A stretch of 58,540 nt of DNA from Chlamydiota bacterium (GCA_013286595.1 JABDFI010000006.1:1-58540), one strand, 5' to 3'. Positions 45,006-54,141 are shown, counted from the first letter of the stretch. Numbers and translations: made by a program. Notes: generated by a model not told the origin, from the sequence alone.

Positions 45006-45485
45006 TTAATAAGTCAACCCTTGTAAACCTTCGAAATTTTTCTTTAAGAATTCCTCTTCCCAGTAGTACTGATCGAGCAGTCCTGTAGTATCCCTCTCCA
45101 AGATCCGATAAGCACAGTATAGGGCTTCAATGGAAGCGAGGCCACGATCAGGCTCTGTGCAGTCTTCTTGTCGACGTGGATAGGCTGTGCGCAATTCGCG
45201 CGGTAGACTGCGGGTTTGAAAAAGATGGGGTTGCGGCAATTGCTTATACATGGTTGCAGCATACCTCCAGCTGCTATCAATCAACAAAAGACCGAGATAT
45301 TGATCAAGAATAGAGAGCGGAGGAGCTTCCAACGTCAAAAGTACATGTCCAGACAAATCAGGTAATGAGTGCTTGGGATAAGTGAAAAAACGGATATCAG
45401 GGCGATTTTCCAATCCCCTAAGAGAACATTTTTTCAAATTTTCTCTGCGATGTCGCAAAATAAAGGTAGGCGTAAATAAAAACAT
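45006..45485 (-). CDS. Tsr3/DTW-like rRNA or tRNA aminocarboxypropyltransferase candidate
   Basis: 159 residues. LLLIDSSWRYAATMYKQLP corresponds to the LDCSW/LDGTW region of Tsr3 and DTW proteins; RSLPRELRTAYPRR and then SIEALYCAYRIL align with the RxLPxLxAANPxNYG and LSxxEAxAAAL motifs of Tsr3, and YYWEEEFLKKN resembles the C-terminal FxWGxxFLxLN. Tsr3 adds a 3-amino-3-carboxypropyl group to small-subunit rRNA in archaea and eukaryotes. The NYG part is altered, so the family call is tentative. Single gene, divergent from the next. Confidence 0.6.
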   Translation of the reverse strand: MFLFTPTFILRHRRENLKKCSLRGLENRPDIRFFTYPKHSLPDLSGHVLLTLEAPPLSILDQYLGLLLIDSSWRYAATMYKQLPQPHLFQTRSLPRELRTAYPRRQEDCTEPDRGLASIEALYCAYRILERDTTGLLDQYYWEEEFLKKNFEGLQGLTY

Positions 45486-45526
45486 TTTTTATAGATCTAG
45501 ATGATTTTCTCTTAGATGCTAACACG

Positions 45527-46501
45527 ATGTTTTGGATTGGTTCAATCAGCTTTCTCTTGTTAATCCCCTCCTTATGGGGGGCGGCTCAGCTTGATTGGAA
45601 AGAGCATGAGGCTGAGGTATTGGCGCAAGCCGCTCATGATCATCAACCCATTGTAGCTGCCTTTCTCGGAAACAAATTTTGCCCTTGGTCTGAAAAGTTG
45701 GTCGACGATGTGTTGAGTGTTGAAGCCTTTCAACAGAAGATAGAAGAGCATGCTATCTTGTGGAAGGTTGGCTTAGATCAGGAAAATAGCGAAGAGCAAT
45801 TGAAGTTGAGAAAAAAATATCGCGTCGAAGAATGTCCCTCTATTCTTTTGCTCGATCCCATGGGTAACGAATTTGCGCGTTTTGGGTATTTGCCTGAGGA
45901 CGCAAGTGAGTATGCGGCAAGACTTGTACAAATCATCGCTGATTTTCAAGAGATTTGCGTTGCTTTTGATCAACAGGATAAAACGATAAATGCTAAACGA
46001 TGGAAAGAACTCTACGTTAAAGCTGGACAGCTATCTGTTCCCATTTTTCAGCAAGAGATCATCGAACGAGGGATTCAAGTGGATAAGAAGTGTTATTTTT
46101 TAACTGAAAAGTACGCCCAGCTACTCAAATCCCACAAACTAAAGAACAAAGAGGTTAAAGCGTTCCGGCAGCAACTGCTCAAGAGTGATCCGGACAATCG
46201 CTATGGAACGCAATTCAAAGTAGCCATGCTCGAATTTTACAAGAGGACGGCTATCCCTAAAAAGCCATGTGAAAAGGTGATTCGCCCTCTTGTAGACTAT
46301 TTAGCTCGCTTTGGAAAAAAAGATCGGGAGAACGCATGGAAAGCAGAATGGACGATCGCTCAGTATCTTCATACAAAAAATGCTGAGCAGAAAGCATTAG
46401 AGTATGCCGCACGGGCTCATGAAAAAGCTCCTGCACCGATGAAGGATCACATCGCTGAAATCATGGACACCATGCGCTCTGAGAATGCCGATGGATTGTG
46501 A
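45527..46501 (+). CDS. Exported thioredoxin-fold protein
   Basis: 324 residues with a signal peptide (MFWIGSISFLLLIPSLWGAA, cleavage near 20). The next 120 residues read as a thioredoxin-like domain of the DUF255/thioredoxin_7 type: FLGNKFCPWSEKLVDDVLS at the active-site position, a strand with KVGLDQENSEEQLKLRKKY, and the cis-proline region VEECPSILLLDPMGNEFARF. The active site is CPWS, one cysteine only, so it is not a classical disulfide oxidoreductase. The C-terminal half is helical and unknown. It overlaps the following gene by 17 bases. Confidence 0.72.
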   Translation: MFWIGSISFLLLIPSLWGAAQLDWKEHEAEVLAQAAHDHQPIVAAFLGNKFCPWSEKLVDDVLSVEAFQQKIEEHAILWKVGLDQENSEEQLKLRKKYRVEECPSILLLDPMGNEFARFGYLPEDASEYAARLVQIIADFQEICVAFDQQDKTINAKRWKELYVKAGQLSVPIFQQEIIERGIQVDKKCYFLTEKYAQLLKSHKLKNKEVKAFRQQLLKSDPDNRYGTQFKVAMLEFYKRTAIPKKPCEKVIRPLVDYLARFGKKDRENAWKAEWTIAQYLHTKNAEQKALEYAARAHEKAPAPMKDHIAEIMDTMRSENADGL

Positions 46502-47273
46502 ATGGCTAAAAAAACCAGAAAAAGAATGTGGGATCATCTGCGGGTGTGATCAATCGCAAGAATGGTTGCTTCCGTGGTGGTGGGAAAGATATCGACTAAG
46601 CAACAGCTTCCCTGTCTCTTTTGCCGATTTTGGAATGAGCGAGACAGCAAAGAGATGGTGTCGTGAAAAAGGAGAGCTATTCAATGTAGAACTTGAGGCT
46701 ACCCACATCAAAATGAAGCACGAGATCGACCCAGAAGCTGCCCACTATTGGGAACAACTCTATGGACCTGAAGTGTGGAAAGCTAGGCAGAATTGGTTTA
46801 AAAAGCCCTTTGCTCTTCTCAATTCTCCTTACCGGCATTCAATTTGGATCGATTTGGACTGCGAGGTATTAAATAATGTGAAAGATCTTTTCTTGGCTTG
46901 TGATCAGCACAGTCAATTAGCCATGGTGCGAGAGCATAAAACCAATCACTTGCCTAGATTTCACGCCGAAGCACGTTATAATGGAGGGGTGATTGTCGCA
47001 ATTCACGGAGCTGCGATCATTGAAAAATGGGCAGAAGAATCACTGAAACGCAATCATCAATTTTGGGGCGATGATCCCTTGCTTTCTGCTTTGATTAAAG
47101 AGCGACGATTGGAAATTGTCGAATTGCCGCAGATTTACAATTGGCGTCTAGCCAACGGGATCAACATGGGGGCTGTGATTCATCATTGGACAGGGACGGG
47201 TGGCAAAGCCTATATCAAACAGTATGGAGGGATTCAACCAGCTATCCATTCTTTCAATAACAAAAAGTATTAA
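46485..47273 (+). CDS. GT-A type glycosyltransferase-like protein
   Basis: 262 residues. SIWIDLDCEVLNNVKDLF carries the DxD-like metal site, ARYNGGVIVAIHG and QFWGDDPLLSALI match later GT8-like motifs, and HHWTGTGGKAYI gives the terminal H-x-x-G-x-x-K-P-like motif without the proline. Donor and acceptor unknown. It starts within the end of the thioredoxin-fold gene and the two are co-transcribed. Its stop TAA coincides with the first bases of the inverted-repeat element that follows. Confidence 0.72.
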   Translation: MPMDCEWLKKPEKECGIICGCDQSQEWLLPWWWERYRLSNSFPVSFADFGMSETAKRWCREKGELFNVELEATHIKMKHEIDPEAAHYWEQLYGPEVWKARQNWFKKPFALLNSPYRHSIWIDLDCEVLNNVKDLFLACDQHSQLAMVREHKTNHLPRFHAEARYNGGVIVAIHGAAIIEKWAEESLKRNHQFWGDDPLLSALIKERRLEIVELPQIYNWRLANGINMGAVIHHWTGTGGKAYIKQYGGIQPAIHSFNNKKY

Positions 47274-47432
47274 CCCAACTTGCCCCCTATCCTCCCTTAG
47301 ACGCGTAAGCGAGACAGGTAAGATGCAAGATTCGTGAGGAAGCCAAGGTAGTTCACCTTGGCGACGAACGAAGCGCAGCAGATTGCCTGTCGCAGCTCGC
47401 GGATAAAGGAGGATAGGGGGCAAGTTGGGTTA
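47271..47432. mobile_element. 162-bp inverted-repeat element with 29-bp arms
   Basis: 47271-47299 (TAACCCAACTTGCCCCCTAT and on) pairs with 47404-47432 with one mismatch. Inside lie a second imperfect stem (GCGAGACAGG with CCTGTCGCAGCTCGC) and a central hairpin CCAAGGTAGTTCACCTTGG. No ORF. A remnant of the central part is at 1981-2010. It could be a miniature transposon or a REP-like element, and its start supplies the glycosyltransferase stop. Confidence 0.75.
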
Positions 47433-47607
47433 TTTTGCAAAACTCCACGCCACAGCAAAATCGCCCTTTTGAGCCATTTTGCCACCCCATCCCCGAGCCC
47501 TACTCGCTTGGAGTATGTGCTCGGGGATGAGGCCGGCCTCTTAAGCGGCTGGCAAACTGACTCAAAATCATCGATTTTTCTGGGTCGGGGAGTTTTGCAA
47601 TTGCCTC
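47433..47607. mobile_element. Second copy of the 181-bp inverted-repeat element, left tip missing
   Basis: Almost identical to 24903-25076: same stems and the same right tip TTTTGCAATTGCCTC. Only the outer left bases are missing, where it abuts the element at 47271-47432. The right tip ends inside the stop codon of the K+ transporter gene. Confidence 0.8.
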
Positions 47608-48928
47608 AGAAAACAAGTTCATTGTCTTTTTTGTAGACAACTTCGTCTTTCTTTTGAACGGATAGGGCGATTCCAAAGGTCAAAATACCCACTCTTCCCA
47701 TCAACATTAAGACACTGATCATGAGTTTCCCAAAAGTGGTCAGATCGGATGTGATTCCCATGCTCAGTCCTACGGTTCCAAGCGCTGAGGCAGCTTCAAA
47801 TAACACGCGCAAGAAAGGCTTGTTTTCAAAAATAGTTAGCAAGAACACGGAAAAAGTGAGAACAAAGAGATAATAACCAAGAGTGGCTGTAGCTAATTGC
47901 ACGCGTTTGTTAGATATTTCCCTTTTCCAGAAGCTGACCACATTTCTTCCAGAAATCGTTGTTATTACCAGTCCTACTAAGGTCACAAAAGCAGTGCTTT
48001 TAAGTCCACCACCTGTACCTGCAGGAGAGGCTCCAAAAACCATCAAGAACGTCAGTAAAATGATGGATGCCTCTGTTAGCGTCCCAATGTCTAGTGAATT
48101 ATATCCAGCGGTGGTACTTGCTGTCATCGTTTGAAAAAATGAAGTAATAACTCTCTCATAGATCGTATTGCCTGAGAGAGGCCCCTCTACAAAGAAAAAC
48201 ACGAATGAGCCGATAGCAATGAAGCAGAAAGTAACTGATAAAATAACTTTTGTGAGAAAAGTCAACCGTTCTTTTTGTTTTTTCAACTTTTTGTAGATAT
48301 CCAACCAAGCAATAAAACCAACAGCACCAAAGATGCATAACAGAGATATGGTCATGTTGATCCCAAAATCGTACTTGAAACTCATGAGGCTATCTGGAAA
48401 TAAAGAAAATCCGGCCGTGCAGTAAGCTGAAATACTGTGAAAAATGCCATTCCACACTGGATGTTCCACGCCTTTACTCGCGAATAACAAACTCAAAATG
48501 ATGGCCCCGATCACCTCACAGAGTAACGTAAAAAACACCACTCTAGGAAGGAACTCGTGAATGGGCAGTTGTTTTGGAAGAGATAATGCTGTCATTGCGA
48601 CTTTTTTTCGAAAACTAGATAGTTTGTCCATGATGGCAAAGATAACAAACGAGCTGAATGTCATGTAACCAATACCACCGATTTGGATAAGAGTAAGAAT
48701 CACGAGTTGCCCCAGAAACGTGTAGTGCGTACCCACATCAATGGTTGTCAAGCCCGTTGTAGACACAGCTGAGGTGGCGATGAAAAGATTATTTAAGATA
48801 GATACACCCTCTGTATGACAGATGGGCATGCAAAGAAGCAACCAGCCGACTAAGGTATACATCAGATATCCCAGCACGAGGGCTTGAGGTGGGGTAAGCC
48901 GAGAAAAAATGGATTTGTGTAGAGTCAT
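47606..48928 (-). CDS. ktrB: K+ uptake channel subunit, TrkH/KtrB family
   Basis: 440 residues, about eight to ten membrane helices. Four selectivity loops with a key glycine are visible: SAVSTTGLTT, SAYCTAGFSL, TASTTAGYNS and SALGTVGLSM. The length and short N-terminus favour KtrB over TrkH. The partner KtrA/TrkA gating subunit is not in the window. A sodium-coupled potassium supply is the usual role. The last bases of the stop come from the inverted-repeat element. Confidence 0.9.
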   Translation of the reverse strand: MTLHKSIFSRLTPPQALVLGYLMYTLVGWLLLCMPICHTEGVSILNNLFIATSAVSTTGLTTIDVGTHYTFLGQLVILTLIQIGGIGYMTFSSFVIFAIMDKLSSFRKKVAMTALSLPKQLPIHEFLPRVVFFTLLCEVIGAIILSLLFASKGVEHPVWNGIFHSISAYCTAGFSLFPDSLMSFKYDFGINMTISLLCIFGAVGFIAWLDIYKKLKKQKERLTFLTKVILSVTFCFIAIGSFVFFFVEGPLSGNTIYERVITSFFQTMTASTTAGYNSLDIGTLTEASIILLTFLMVFGASPAGTGGGLKSTAFVTLVGLVITTISGRNVVSFWKREISNKRVQLATATLGYYLFVLTFSVFLLTIFENKPFLRVLFEAASALGTVGLSMGITSDLTTFGKLMISVLMLMGRVGILTFGIALSVQKKDEVVYKKDNELVF

Positions 48929-48971
48929 GTCACTACCTATTCATCAATTCGGTATGTAGCATAACAAAGGA

Positions 48972-50984
48972 TTATTCGACAGCTTGCCAGGAGGAGATTT
49001 TTAATAAATCTTTGGGAATTTCAAATAAAAAGCGGGAGGGATTAGTGCGCAGATCTTTTCCCATTTTTTTTCGATTTCTGGCCATACTAAGGGTGAGATA
49101 TTTTTTGGCGCGCGTCAAAGCGACATACATCAGGCGGCGCTCTTCTTCGATCCCAGTTTCCATGATGCTTTTTTCGTGGGGGATGATGTGATCTTCTAGA
49201 CCTACCATGAAACAGGCCGTGAATTCTAGACCTTTAGCGCTGTGGAAGGTCATGAGATTGACTTTGTCTTCTCGTTGCTGCTTGTCTTTTTGAGGCACGT
49301 GTTGAGGATCGAGCATCGTCGTGGTGAGGAAATGGCTGAGAGAGATTTCCTTCTCTTGTCCTTGAGAAACCAGTTCTTCCTCATAGAGAGCCATCACATC
49401 AATACATTGCGTCACATTCTCCCACTTGAAATCTCGCATTTTTTCACTTTTGACATCATCGAGGATAGCGTTGCTGTAATCGATCTCTTCGATAAGCCAA
49501 TTGAGAGAAGGATAAAGAGGTGGAGCGTGGAATTTTTGTTGCCCAGTTTCGATGATCTCTACAAAACGGCGTATTCCAGCGATAGCACCTGGGGTCAGAG
49601 AGTTTTTGTATTCTGATGAAAGGGGAGAGGCGACCTCTTTTAGGATATGCCATAGAGGAAGATCGAGTTGCCGATTAATTTGGGTCAATTTGTCAAGGGT
49701 TGCATCGGAGATCCCTCGTCTTGGGACATTGATGATGCGCAACAGGGCTTCTTGGTCTAACGGATTGTTGATCACCCGCAGATAGGAGATCATGTCTTTG
49801 ATTTCTGCTCGTTCTAGGAATTCCGTTCCTCCAAACACCTCATAGGGGATACCTCTTACCCATGTGCCATTTTTTTCCCACATCGCTTGCATGAGGGCAA
49901 CTTCAAAGGCGCGAGAAAGGATATTCGAACGGTAGAGGATAGCCATGTCTTTCCAGTGCAGATGCTTATCTTTTCGCAATCGAATCATCCTCTGCACGAC
50001 AGATTGCGCTTCTTCAAGTTCGGTGGGAGCGTGAAATAAAGTGAGAAGATCGCCGCGATCCGCCGTGCTCCATAAGTTTTTTGCATGTCGTTCTGTATTG
50101 TGGGAAATAACGGCATTAGCCGCTGTTAGAATCGTAGGAGTAGAGCGAAAATTTTGCTCTAATTTAATGACGGTTGTCGCGTCAAAGTTCAAGATGTTCT
50201 TAATCTCAGATCCTCTCCATCCATAAATCGATTGATCATCATCGCCCACTACGCATAGATTGTTGTGTTTACCAGCTAATAATTGAGCTAAACGGTACTG
50301 GATAGGATTGGTGTCTTGGTACTCATCGATCATGATGTACCGAAAGCGTTCTTGATAACGCTCTAAAATAGAGGGGTGCTGCTCAAACAACTCAACAGTT
50401 AGCGATAAAAGGCTATCGAAATCAACAGCGTTATAAGCGCGCATGCAAGTTTTTAACCGCTCGAATAAGTTGATTGAAAAATTGTCATGCCACGTCGGGT
50501 CATCACGAGCCAGCTCTTGTGGTGAAAGACCTCTACTTTTTGCATAGGACAGTTTCTGAAGTGTTCCTTCGAGAGAGGGCATTTCTCCCTCGTGTTCCAG
50601 AAGATGGCGCGCTAATTGTGTGCTAAGGCGCTTAGTGTCTTTTTCGTCATAGAGACTGAAATTGCTTGTAAATCCTAGATGGTGGATCTCCTTGCGCAAG
50701 ATCTGCATGCAAAAGCTATGAAATGTGCTTAAGGTCACGGCTTTGGCGAGTTTAGGATCGATTAACTGTCTAAGCCTCTCTCGCATCTCTCCTGCAGCCT
50801 TATTAGTAAAGGTCAGACCTAAAATTGCCTGAGGGGGGATATCTAGATGATTGAGAAGATGGGCAATTCGGTAGGTAAGAACACTTGTTTTACCACTGCC
50901 AGCCCCTGCTAAGATCAGAACGCGCCCTTCTGTTGTAAGAACTGCTCTTTTCTGATCGGGATTAAGAGAAGGGAGCCCTTTCAT
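48972..50984 (-). CDS. uvrD: ATP-dependent DNA helicase UvrD/PcrA
   Basis: SF1A helicase of 670 residues for repair and replication restart. LNPDQKRAVLTTEGRVLILA gives the Q motif, AGAGSGKTSVL (26-36) motif I, TFTNKAAGEMRERL motif Ia, IDEYQDTNPIQYRLAQLL motif II, GDDDQSIYGWRGS motif III, LEQNFRS motif IV and VALTRAKKYLTL motif VI. Slightly short at the C-terminus compared with PcrA (about 720), lacking most of the RNA polymerase-binding tail. AGAGG precedes the ATG by 8 bases. Confidence 0.94.
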   Translation of the reverse strand: MKGLPSLNPDQKRAVLTTEGRVLILAGAGSGKTSVLTYRIAHLLNHLDIPPQAILGLTFTNKAAGEMRERLRQLIDPKLAKAVTLSTFHSFCMQILRKEIHHLGFTSNFSLYDEKDTKRLSTQLARHLLEHEGEMPSLEGTLQKLSYAKSRGLSPQELARDDPTWHDNFSINLFERLKTCMRAYNAVDFDSLLSLTVELFEQHPSILERYQERFRYIMIDEYQDTNPIQYRLAQLLAGKHNNLCVVGDDDQSIYGWRGSEIKNILNFDATTVIKLEQNFRSTPTILTAANAVISHNTERHAKNLWSTADRGDLLTLFHAPTELEEAQSVVQRMIRLRKDKHLHWKDMAILYRSNILSRAFEVALMQAMWEKNGTWVRGIPYEVFGGTEFLERAEIKDMISYLRVINNPLDQEALLRIINVPRRGISDATLDKLTQINRQLDLPLWHILKEVASPLSSEYKNSLTPGAIAGIRRFVEIIETGQQKFHAPPLYPSLNWLIEEIDYSNAILDDVKSEKMRDFKWENVTQCIDVMALYEEELVSQGQEKEISLSHFLTTTMLDPQHVPQKDKQQREDKVNLMTFHSAKGLEFTACFMVGLEDHIIPHEKSIMETGIEEERRLMYVALTRAKKYLTLSMARNRKKMGKDLRTNPSRFLFEIPKDLLKISSWQAVE

Positions 50985-51066
50985 GGTATTAGACCTCTTT
51001 CGAAACTAAGGTTCGTCAATTTTCGGGATTATTTTGGCCGATTTTCGATTCTTTTTTCGGGGACAG

Positions 51067-51495
51067 TTAGGTGATTTTTTGGAGTAAGCCTTTAAAGTCG
51101 TTTAATATCGTGAATGTGGTGAGCAGGGATTTAAAGTTACGAGGAGAGACGTTGACTTCGACATCGGAAGGAAATTGAGCCCGAAGCTCTCGAAACGCTT
51201 CTCGTACAACGCGTTTAAAACGGTTACGTTCATGGGATTTGCCGTAACGTTTAGACACAGTGATTCCAAGCTTAGGGGAGTTGGTAGTTGGTTGGCGTCT
51301 GTATTCAATGATGACGTTACCACCGACATGTTGCCGCCTTTGTTGGCGAATACCCTGAAATTGCGCGCGTCTTAATACCCGCGCAGACTTAGGAAAGGCT
51401 TTGCTTACACTGACAGCTTCTTGCGGCCGCTGGTGCGACGTCGGTTGATGATCTTGCGACCGTCTTTCGTTTTCATTCTCTTGCGAAATCCGCAT
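51067..51495 (-). CDS. rnpA: Ribonuclease P protein component, start nested in rpmH
   Basis: Protein subunit of RNase P, maturing tRNA 5' ends. The core is [37 protein letters not shown] with the RNR motif, and [10 protein letters not shown]. No ATG, GTG or TTG lies between the rpmH stop and this core, so the only clear start is ATG at 51495, 91 bases inside rpmH in another frame. This gives a 35-residue extension rich in charged residues. A similar nesting is known in Thermus. A non-standard start nearer the core is the alternative. Confidence 0.85.
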   Translation of the reverse strand: MRISQENENERRSQDHQPTSHQRPQEAVSVSKAFPKSARVLRRAQFQGIRQQRRQHVGGNVIIEYRRQPTTNSPKLGITVSKRYGKSHERNRFKRVVREAFRELRAQFPSDVEVNVSPRNFKSLLTTFTILNDFKGLLQKIT

Positions 51496-51539
51496 GTAGT
51501 TTGCCGTTTTCTTTTGCTAGGTTGGTAAGTGCGTTTCAT
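51405..51539 (-). CDS. rpmH: 50S ribosomal protein L34
   Basis: 44 residues: [20 protein letters not shown] at the start, then [23 protein letters not shown] and TAA. This is the canonical L34 sequence. The gene is first of the rpmH-rnpA pair, and its last 91 bases also encode the N-terminus of RnpA in a shifted frame. Confidence 0.96.
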   Translation of the reverse strand: MKRTYQPSKRKRQTTCGFRKRMKTKDGRKIINRRRTSGRKKLSV

Positions 51540-51776
51540 GGAACTTGTTCCCTTCTAAAAAAATTCTCCACCACTATATCCCATCGTCCAAAAAGGCGCA
51601 AGGGCTGGGCGTATACTCTATGAAATTCCTATGAAAAGACCTCTTGTGTGTATAATATTTTTTTTAAAACGGGCAACTATCACGTGTTTGCTACTGCATT
51701 TGAGGCAAATAAGCTGTTTTCACTATAGGAAGGTACTCATTCGTTTGATGAACCCCAATTAATGAACTAATTAATC

Positions 51777-51805
51777 TTTACATAAAATGAATTTATAAAT
51801 ACAAT
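51777..51805 (+). promoter_or_regulatory. Predicted promoter of the LRR gene at 51838
   Basis: TTTACA (51777-51782), 17 bases, TACAAT (51800-51805), in the same place relative to the start as at the other LRR genes. The rest of the 298-base gap from rpmH shows nothing else I recognise. Confidence 0.45.
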
Positions 51806-51837
51806 AGTAATCATAATTACAATTAGGAGATTTAATA

Positions 51838-52896
51838 ATGTCATTACAGGGCTTAGTTACTTTAGCTTTACAAGCTGCACCAACGTCTGTGCTTGCCCCT
51901 TCACAAGCTGTACCTAAACCCGCAACGAAGGGCATAAGGGCTATCCCTAGCGACGTTTTCGGACGTATATTAAGCTTCCTTCCTGCTCAACAAATAATTC
52001 GCCTCCATCGTGTATGCCAAGGCTGGCGTAATCTACCTCTCGTCAACGAAGGTTGTCTAGATCTTTCTAGATGGTCCAATTTATCGGATAGCGAGCTTAA
52101 AATCATTCTTGATGAAGCAAGTGGTAGTCGCATTACCTCTATCAATCTATCTAATTGCAACAACATCACAGATGCTGGCCTTGACCATCTATCAAAACTC
52201 ACATTCTTAAGCTCGCTTAATCTAAGTTGGTGCGATAAGATCACAGATGCTGGCCTTGCCCATCTATCAAAACTCACACTCTTAAGCTCACTTAATCTAA
52301 GCATGTGCTATACGATTACAGAGGCTGGCCTTGTCCATCTATCAAAACTCACACTCTTAAGCTCACTGGATCTAAGCTGGTGCATAAACATCATAGATGC
52401 TGGCCTTGCCGATCTATTAAAACTCACACTCTTAAGCTCACTTAATCTAAGCGGGTGCTATAAGATCACAGATGTTGGCCTTGCCCATCTATCAAAATTC
52501 ACACTCTTAAGCTCACTTAATCTCAGAAAGTTCACTAAGATCACAGATGCTGGCCTTGCCCATCTATCAAAACTCACACTCTTAAGCTCACTTGATCTAA
52601 GCGAGTGCACAAAGATCACAGATGCTGGCCTTGCCCATCTATCAAAACTCATACTCTTAAGCTCACTTAATCTAAGTTGGTGCGATAAGATCACAGATGC
52701 TGGCCTTGCCCATCTATCAGAACTCATACTCTTAAGCTCACTTAATCTAAGCGGGTGCGATAAGATCACAGAGGCTGACCTTGACCATCTAGTAACTCTC
52801 GCATCTCCAATCTTACTTCAACTAGATGGTTCGGGGATTACCTTGGATGCTGCAAAAACTTTTAAGGCGAAACCTCGACTTTGTACAATTTTATGA
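51838..52896 (+). CDS. F-box / leucine-rich repeat protein (9 LRRs)
   Basis: A 352-residue member of the MSLS subfamily: leader, F-box-like segment (IPSDVFGRILSFLPAQQI, about 35-66) and nine LRRs. TTAGGAG precedes the ATG by 9 bases. The C-terminus keeps the DAAKTFKAK stretch and then diverges (PRLCTIL); the KGGDxWG module is gone. Repeats are unusually uniform (KITDAGLAHLSKLTLLSSLNL), which suggests recent homogenisation. Confidence 0.83.
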   Translation: MSLQGLVTLALQAAPTSVLAPSQAVPKPATKGIRAIPSDVFGRILSFLPAQQIIRLHRVCQGWRNLPLVNEGCLDLSRWSNLSDSELKIILDEASGSRITSINLSNCNNITDAGLDHLSKLTFLSSLNLSWCDKITDAGLAHLSKLTLLSSLNLSMCYTITEAGLVHLSKLTLLSSLDLSWCINIIDAGLADLLKLTLLSSLNLSGCYKITDVGLAHLSKFTLLSSLNLRKFTKITDAGLAHLSKLTLLSSLDLSECTKITDAGLAHLSKLILLSSLNLSWCDKITDAGLAHLSELILLSSLNLSGCDKITEADLDHLVTLASPILLQLDGSGITLDAAKTFKAKPRLCTIL

Positions 52897-52940
52897 CTTC
52901 TTCGCTGACGCTCGTCACCCATGAGATTAGACTCTAAAGA

Positions 52941-53441
52941 TTAAGAGCGAACAGCTAGTTTAAGTTGGTAGGTGCTTGTATAGCCCAAGCGCTGAGACAG
53001 AATGCGCGATAGATCCCGGTTGATTTTTTCTAAGATCGCTTCCTGTTCATCTTCCTGAAGAGGGGGAATCTCTGCAAAAATTTCAAGTTGCTGACTGGGG
53101 TGCAAGATGATGTGCGTTGCCAGCTTGGCTTGAGGAAAAAGTTCATCCCAATAATGCTGGATATAGCTTTCAAAGATTTTAGGATCCACTTTGGCTTGCA
53201 TTGTCAAGGTGAAATAAGCTCCTCGATTCATGGAATAAAAACCAATCAACAAGAGTACTCCACAGCATAACAGCGTAAGACCGATGAAGAGAAACCCCGA
53301 GCCATGGTTGGCAAAAAAATTGCTAATCGAAGAGCGTAAATGGGGAGCGTAATCCAATCCGATGAACATCCCACCTACGAGCAGAAGAAGCACAACAAAC
53401 ATGAACTGTACAGCAGAAAAAAGAAGGTGACCTGTTCTCAT
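52941..53441 (-). CDS. AmaP-like membrane protein, partner of Asp23
   Basis: 166 residues from ATG at 53441, just after the Asp23 stop (an upstream start at 53477 overlaps it). Two membrane segments lie near the N-terminus (LLFSAVQFMFVVLLLLVGGM and FLFIGLTLLCCGVLLLIGFY), followed by a cytoplasmic domain with DPKIFESYIQHYWDELFP and KINRDLSRILSQRLGY. Size, layout and the gene pair match AmaP, the anchor of Asp23 in firmicutes. The similarity is structural, not from a recognised motif. Confidence 0.62.
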   Translation of the reverse strand: MRTGHLLFSAVQFMFVVLLLLVGGMFIGLDYAPHLRSSISNFFANHGSGFLFIGLTLLCCGVLLLIGFYSMNRGAYFTLTMQAKVDPKIFESYIQHYWDELFPQAKLATHIILHPSQQLEIFAEIPPLQEDEQEAILEKINRDLSRILSQRLGYTSTYQLKLAVRS

Positions 53442-53445
53442 ATCC

Positions 53446-53934
53446 TCACAAAAGATCGTCGTATTTATCCATGACACTAGAGACTTGTTTCATACGGCTA
53501 AGATGCTTTTCTACTGCATCTTCAACAAGAGCTTCTTTTTTAGGAGTTTCTTTCTTTGGCATGATCAAGTTCTTGAAGATGACGTGAACTAGACCTACGT
53601 GAAGACCGGTTAATCGACTGATATCTTTCACGATTTTGACTTGGATCTCTTCGGCTTTTTCGGGAATGGTGATCCCGTAAGCAATGTTGATTTCTATGCG
53701 AATTTTTACGGCGTGATTTTTCTCATCTTGCTCGACGTGAATTCCCTTGACACCATCGCTCTCTCTGCCCAGTAAACTGTCGAATAAGGAACCCTCTAAC
53801 GGCTCTACACCCTCAATCCGAGCGAGACATTGGATTACGATCGATTGAAAAACCTTACTTTCAATGTCTCGGATGAACACCGTGTCAGGAAGCTCAAGTT
53901 CTTTCGTGTCAATTTGTTTGAAAGAGTCGTGCAT
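53446..53934 (-). CDS. Asp23/Gls24 family protein
   Basis: 162 residues. GVKGIHVEQDEKNHAVKIRI and NIAYGITIPEKAEEIQVKIV followed by KDISRLTGLHVGLVHVIF are the two conserved parts of the alkaline-shock protein 23 family; in staphylococci it coats the inner membrane through AmaP. The C-terminal 40 residues are charged (KKETPKKEALVEDAVEKHL). It is followed after 4 bases by the AmaP-like gene. Function in chlamydiae is unknown. Confidence 0.78.
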   Translation of the reverse strand: MHDSFKQIDTKELELPDTVFIRDIESKVFQSIVIQCLARIEGVEPLEGSLFDSLLGRESDGVKGIHVEQDEKNHAVKIRIEINIAYGITIPEKAEEIQVKIVKDISRLTGLHVGLVHVIFKNLIMPKKETPKKEALVEDAVEKHLSRMKQVSSVMDKYDDLL

Positions 53935-54141
53935 GGTATTACCCCATTTTGTATATAAATTCTAACTTGATTATACCTTTTTAGGAAATGAATCTCAATC
54001 GTTCTTATCTTTTTTTTAACAGTTCACTCAAATACAGTGATTAAAAATTAAAATAACAGTATGCTGGAAATTCTTCCGCTTGCCCGGAAACAGCTCTTGT
54101 CACTATGATCAAGGAGATCTTTAACTTAAGTGCTGAGCTCT

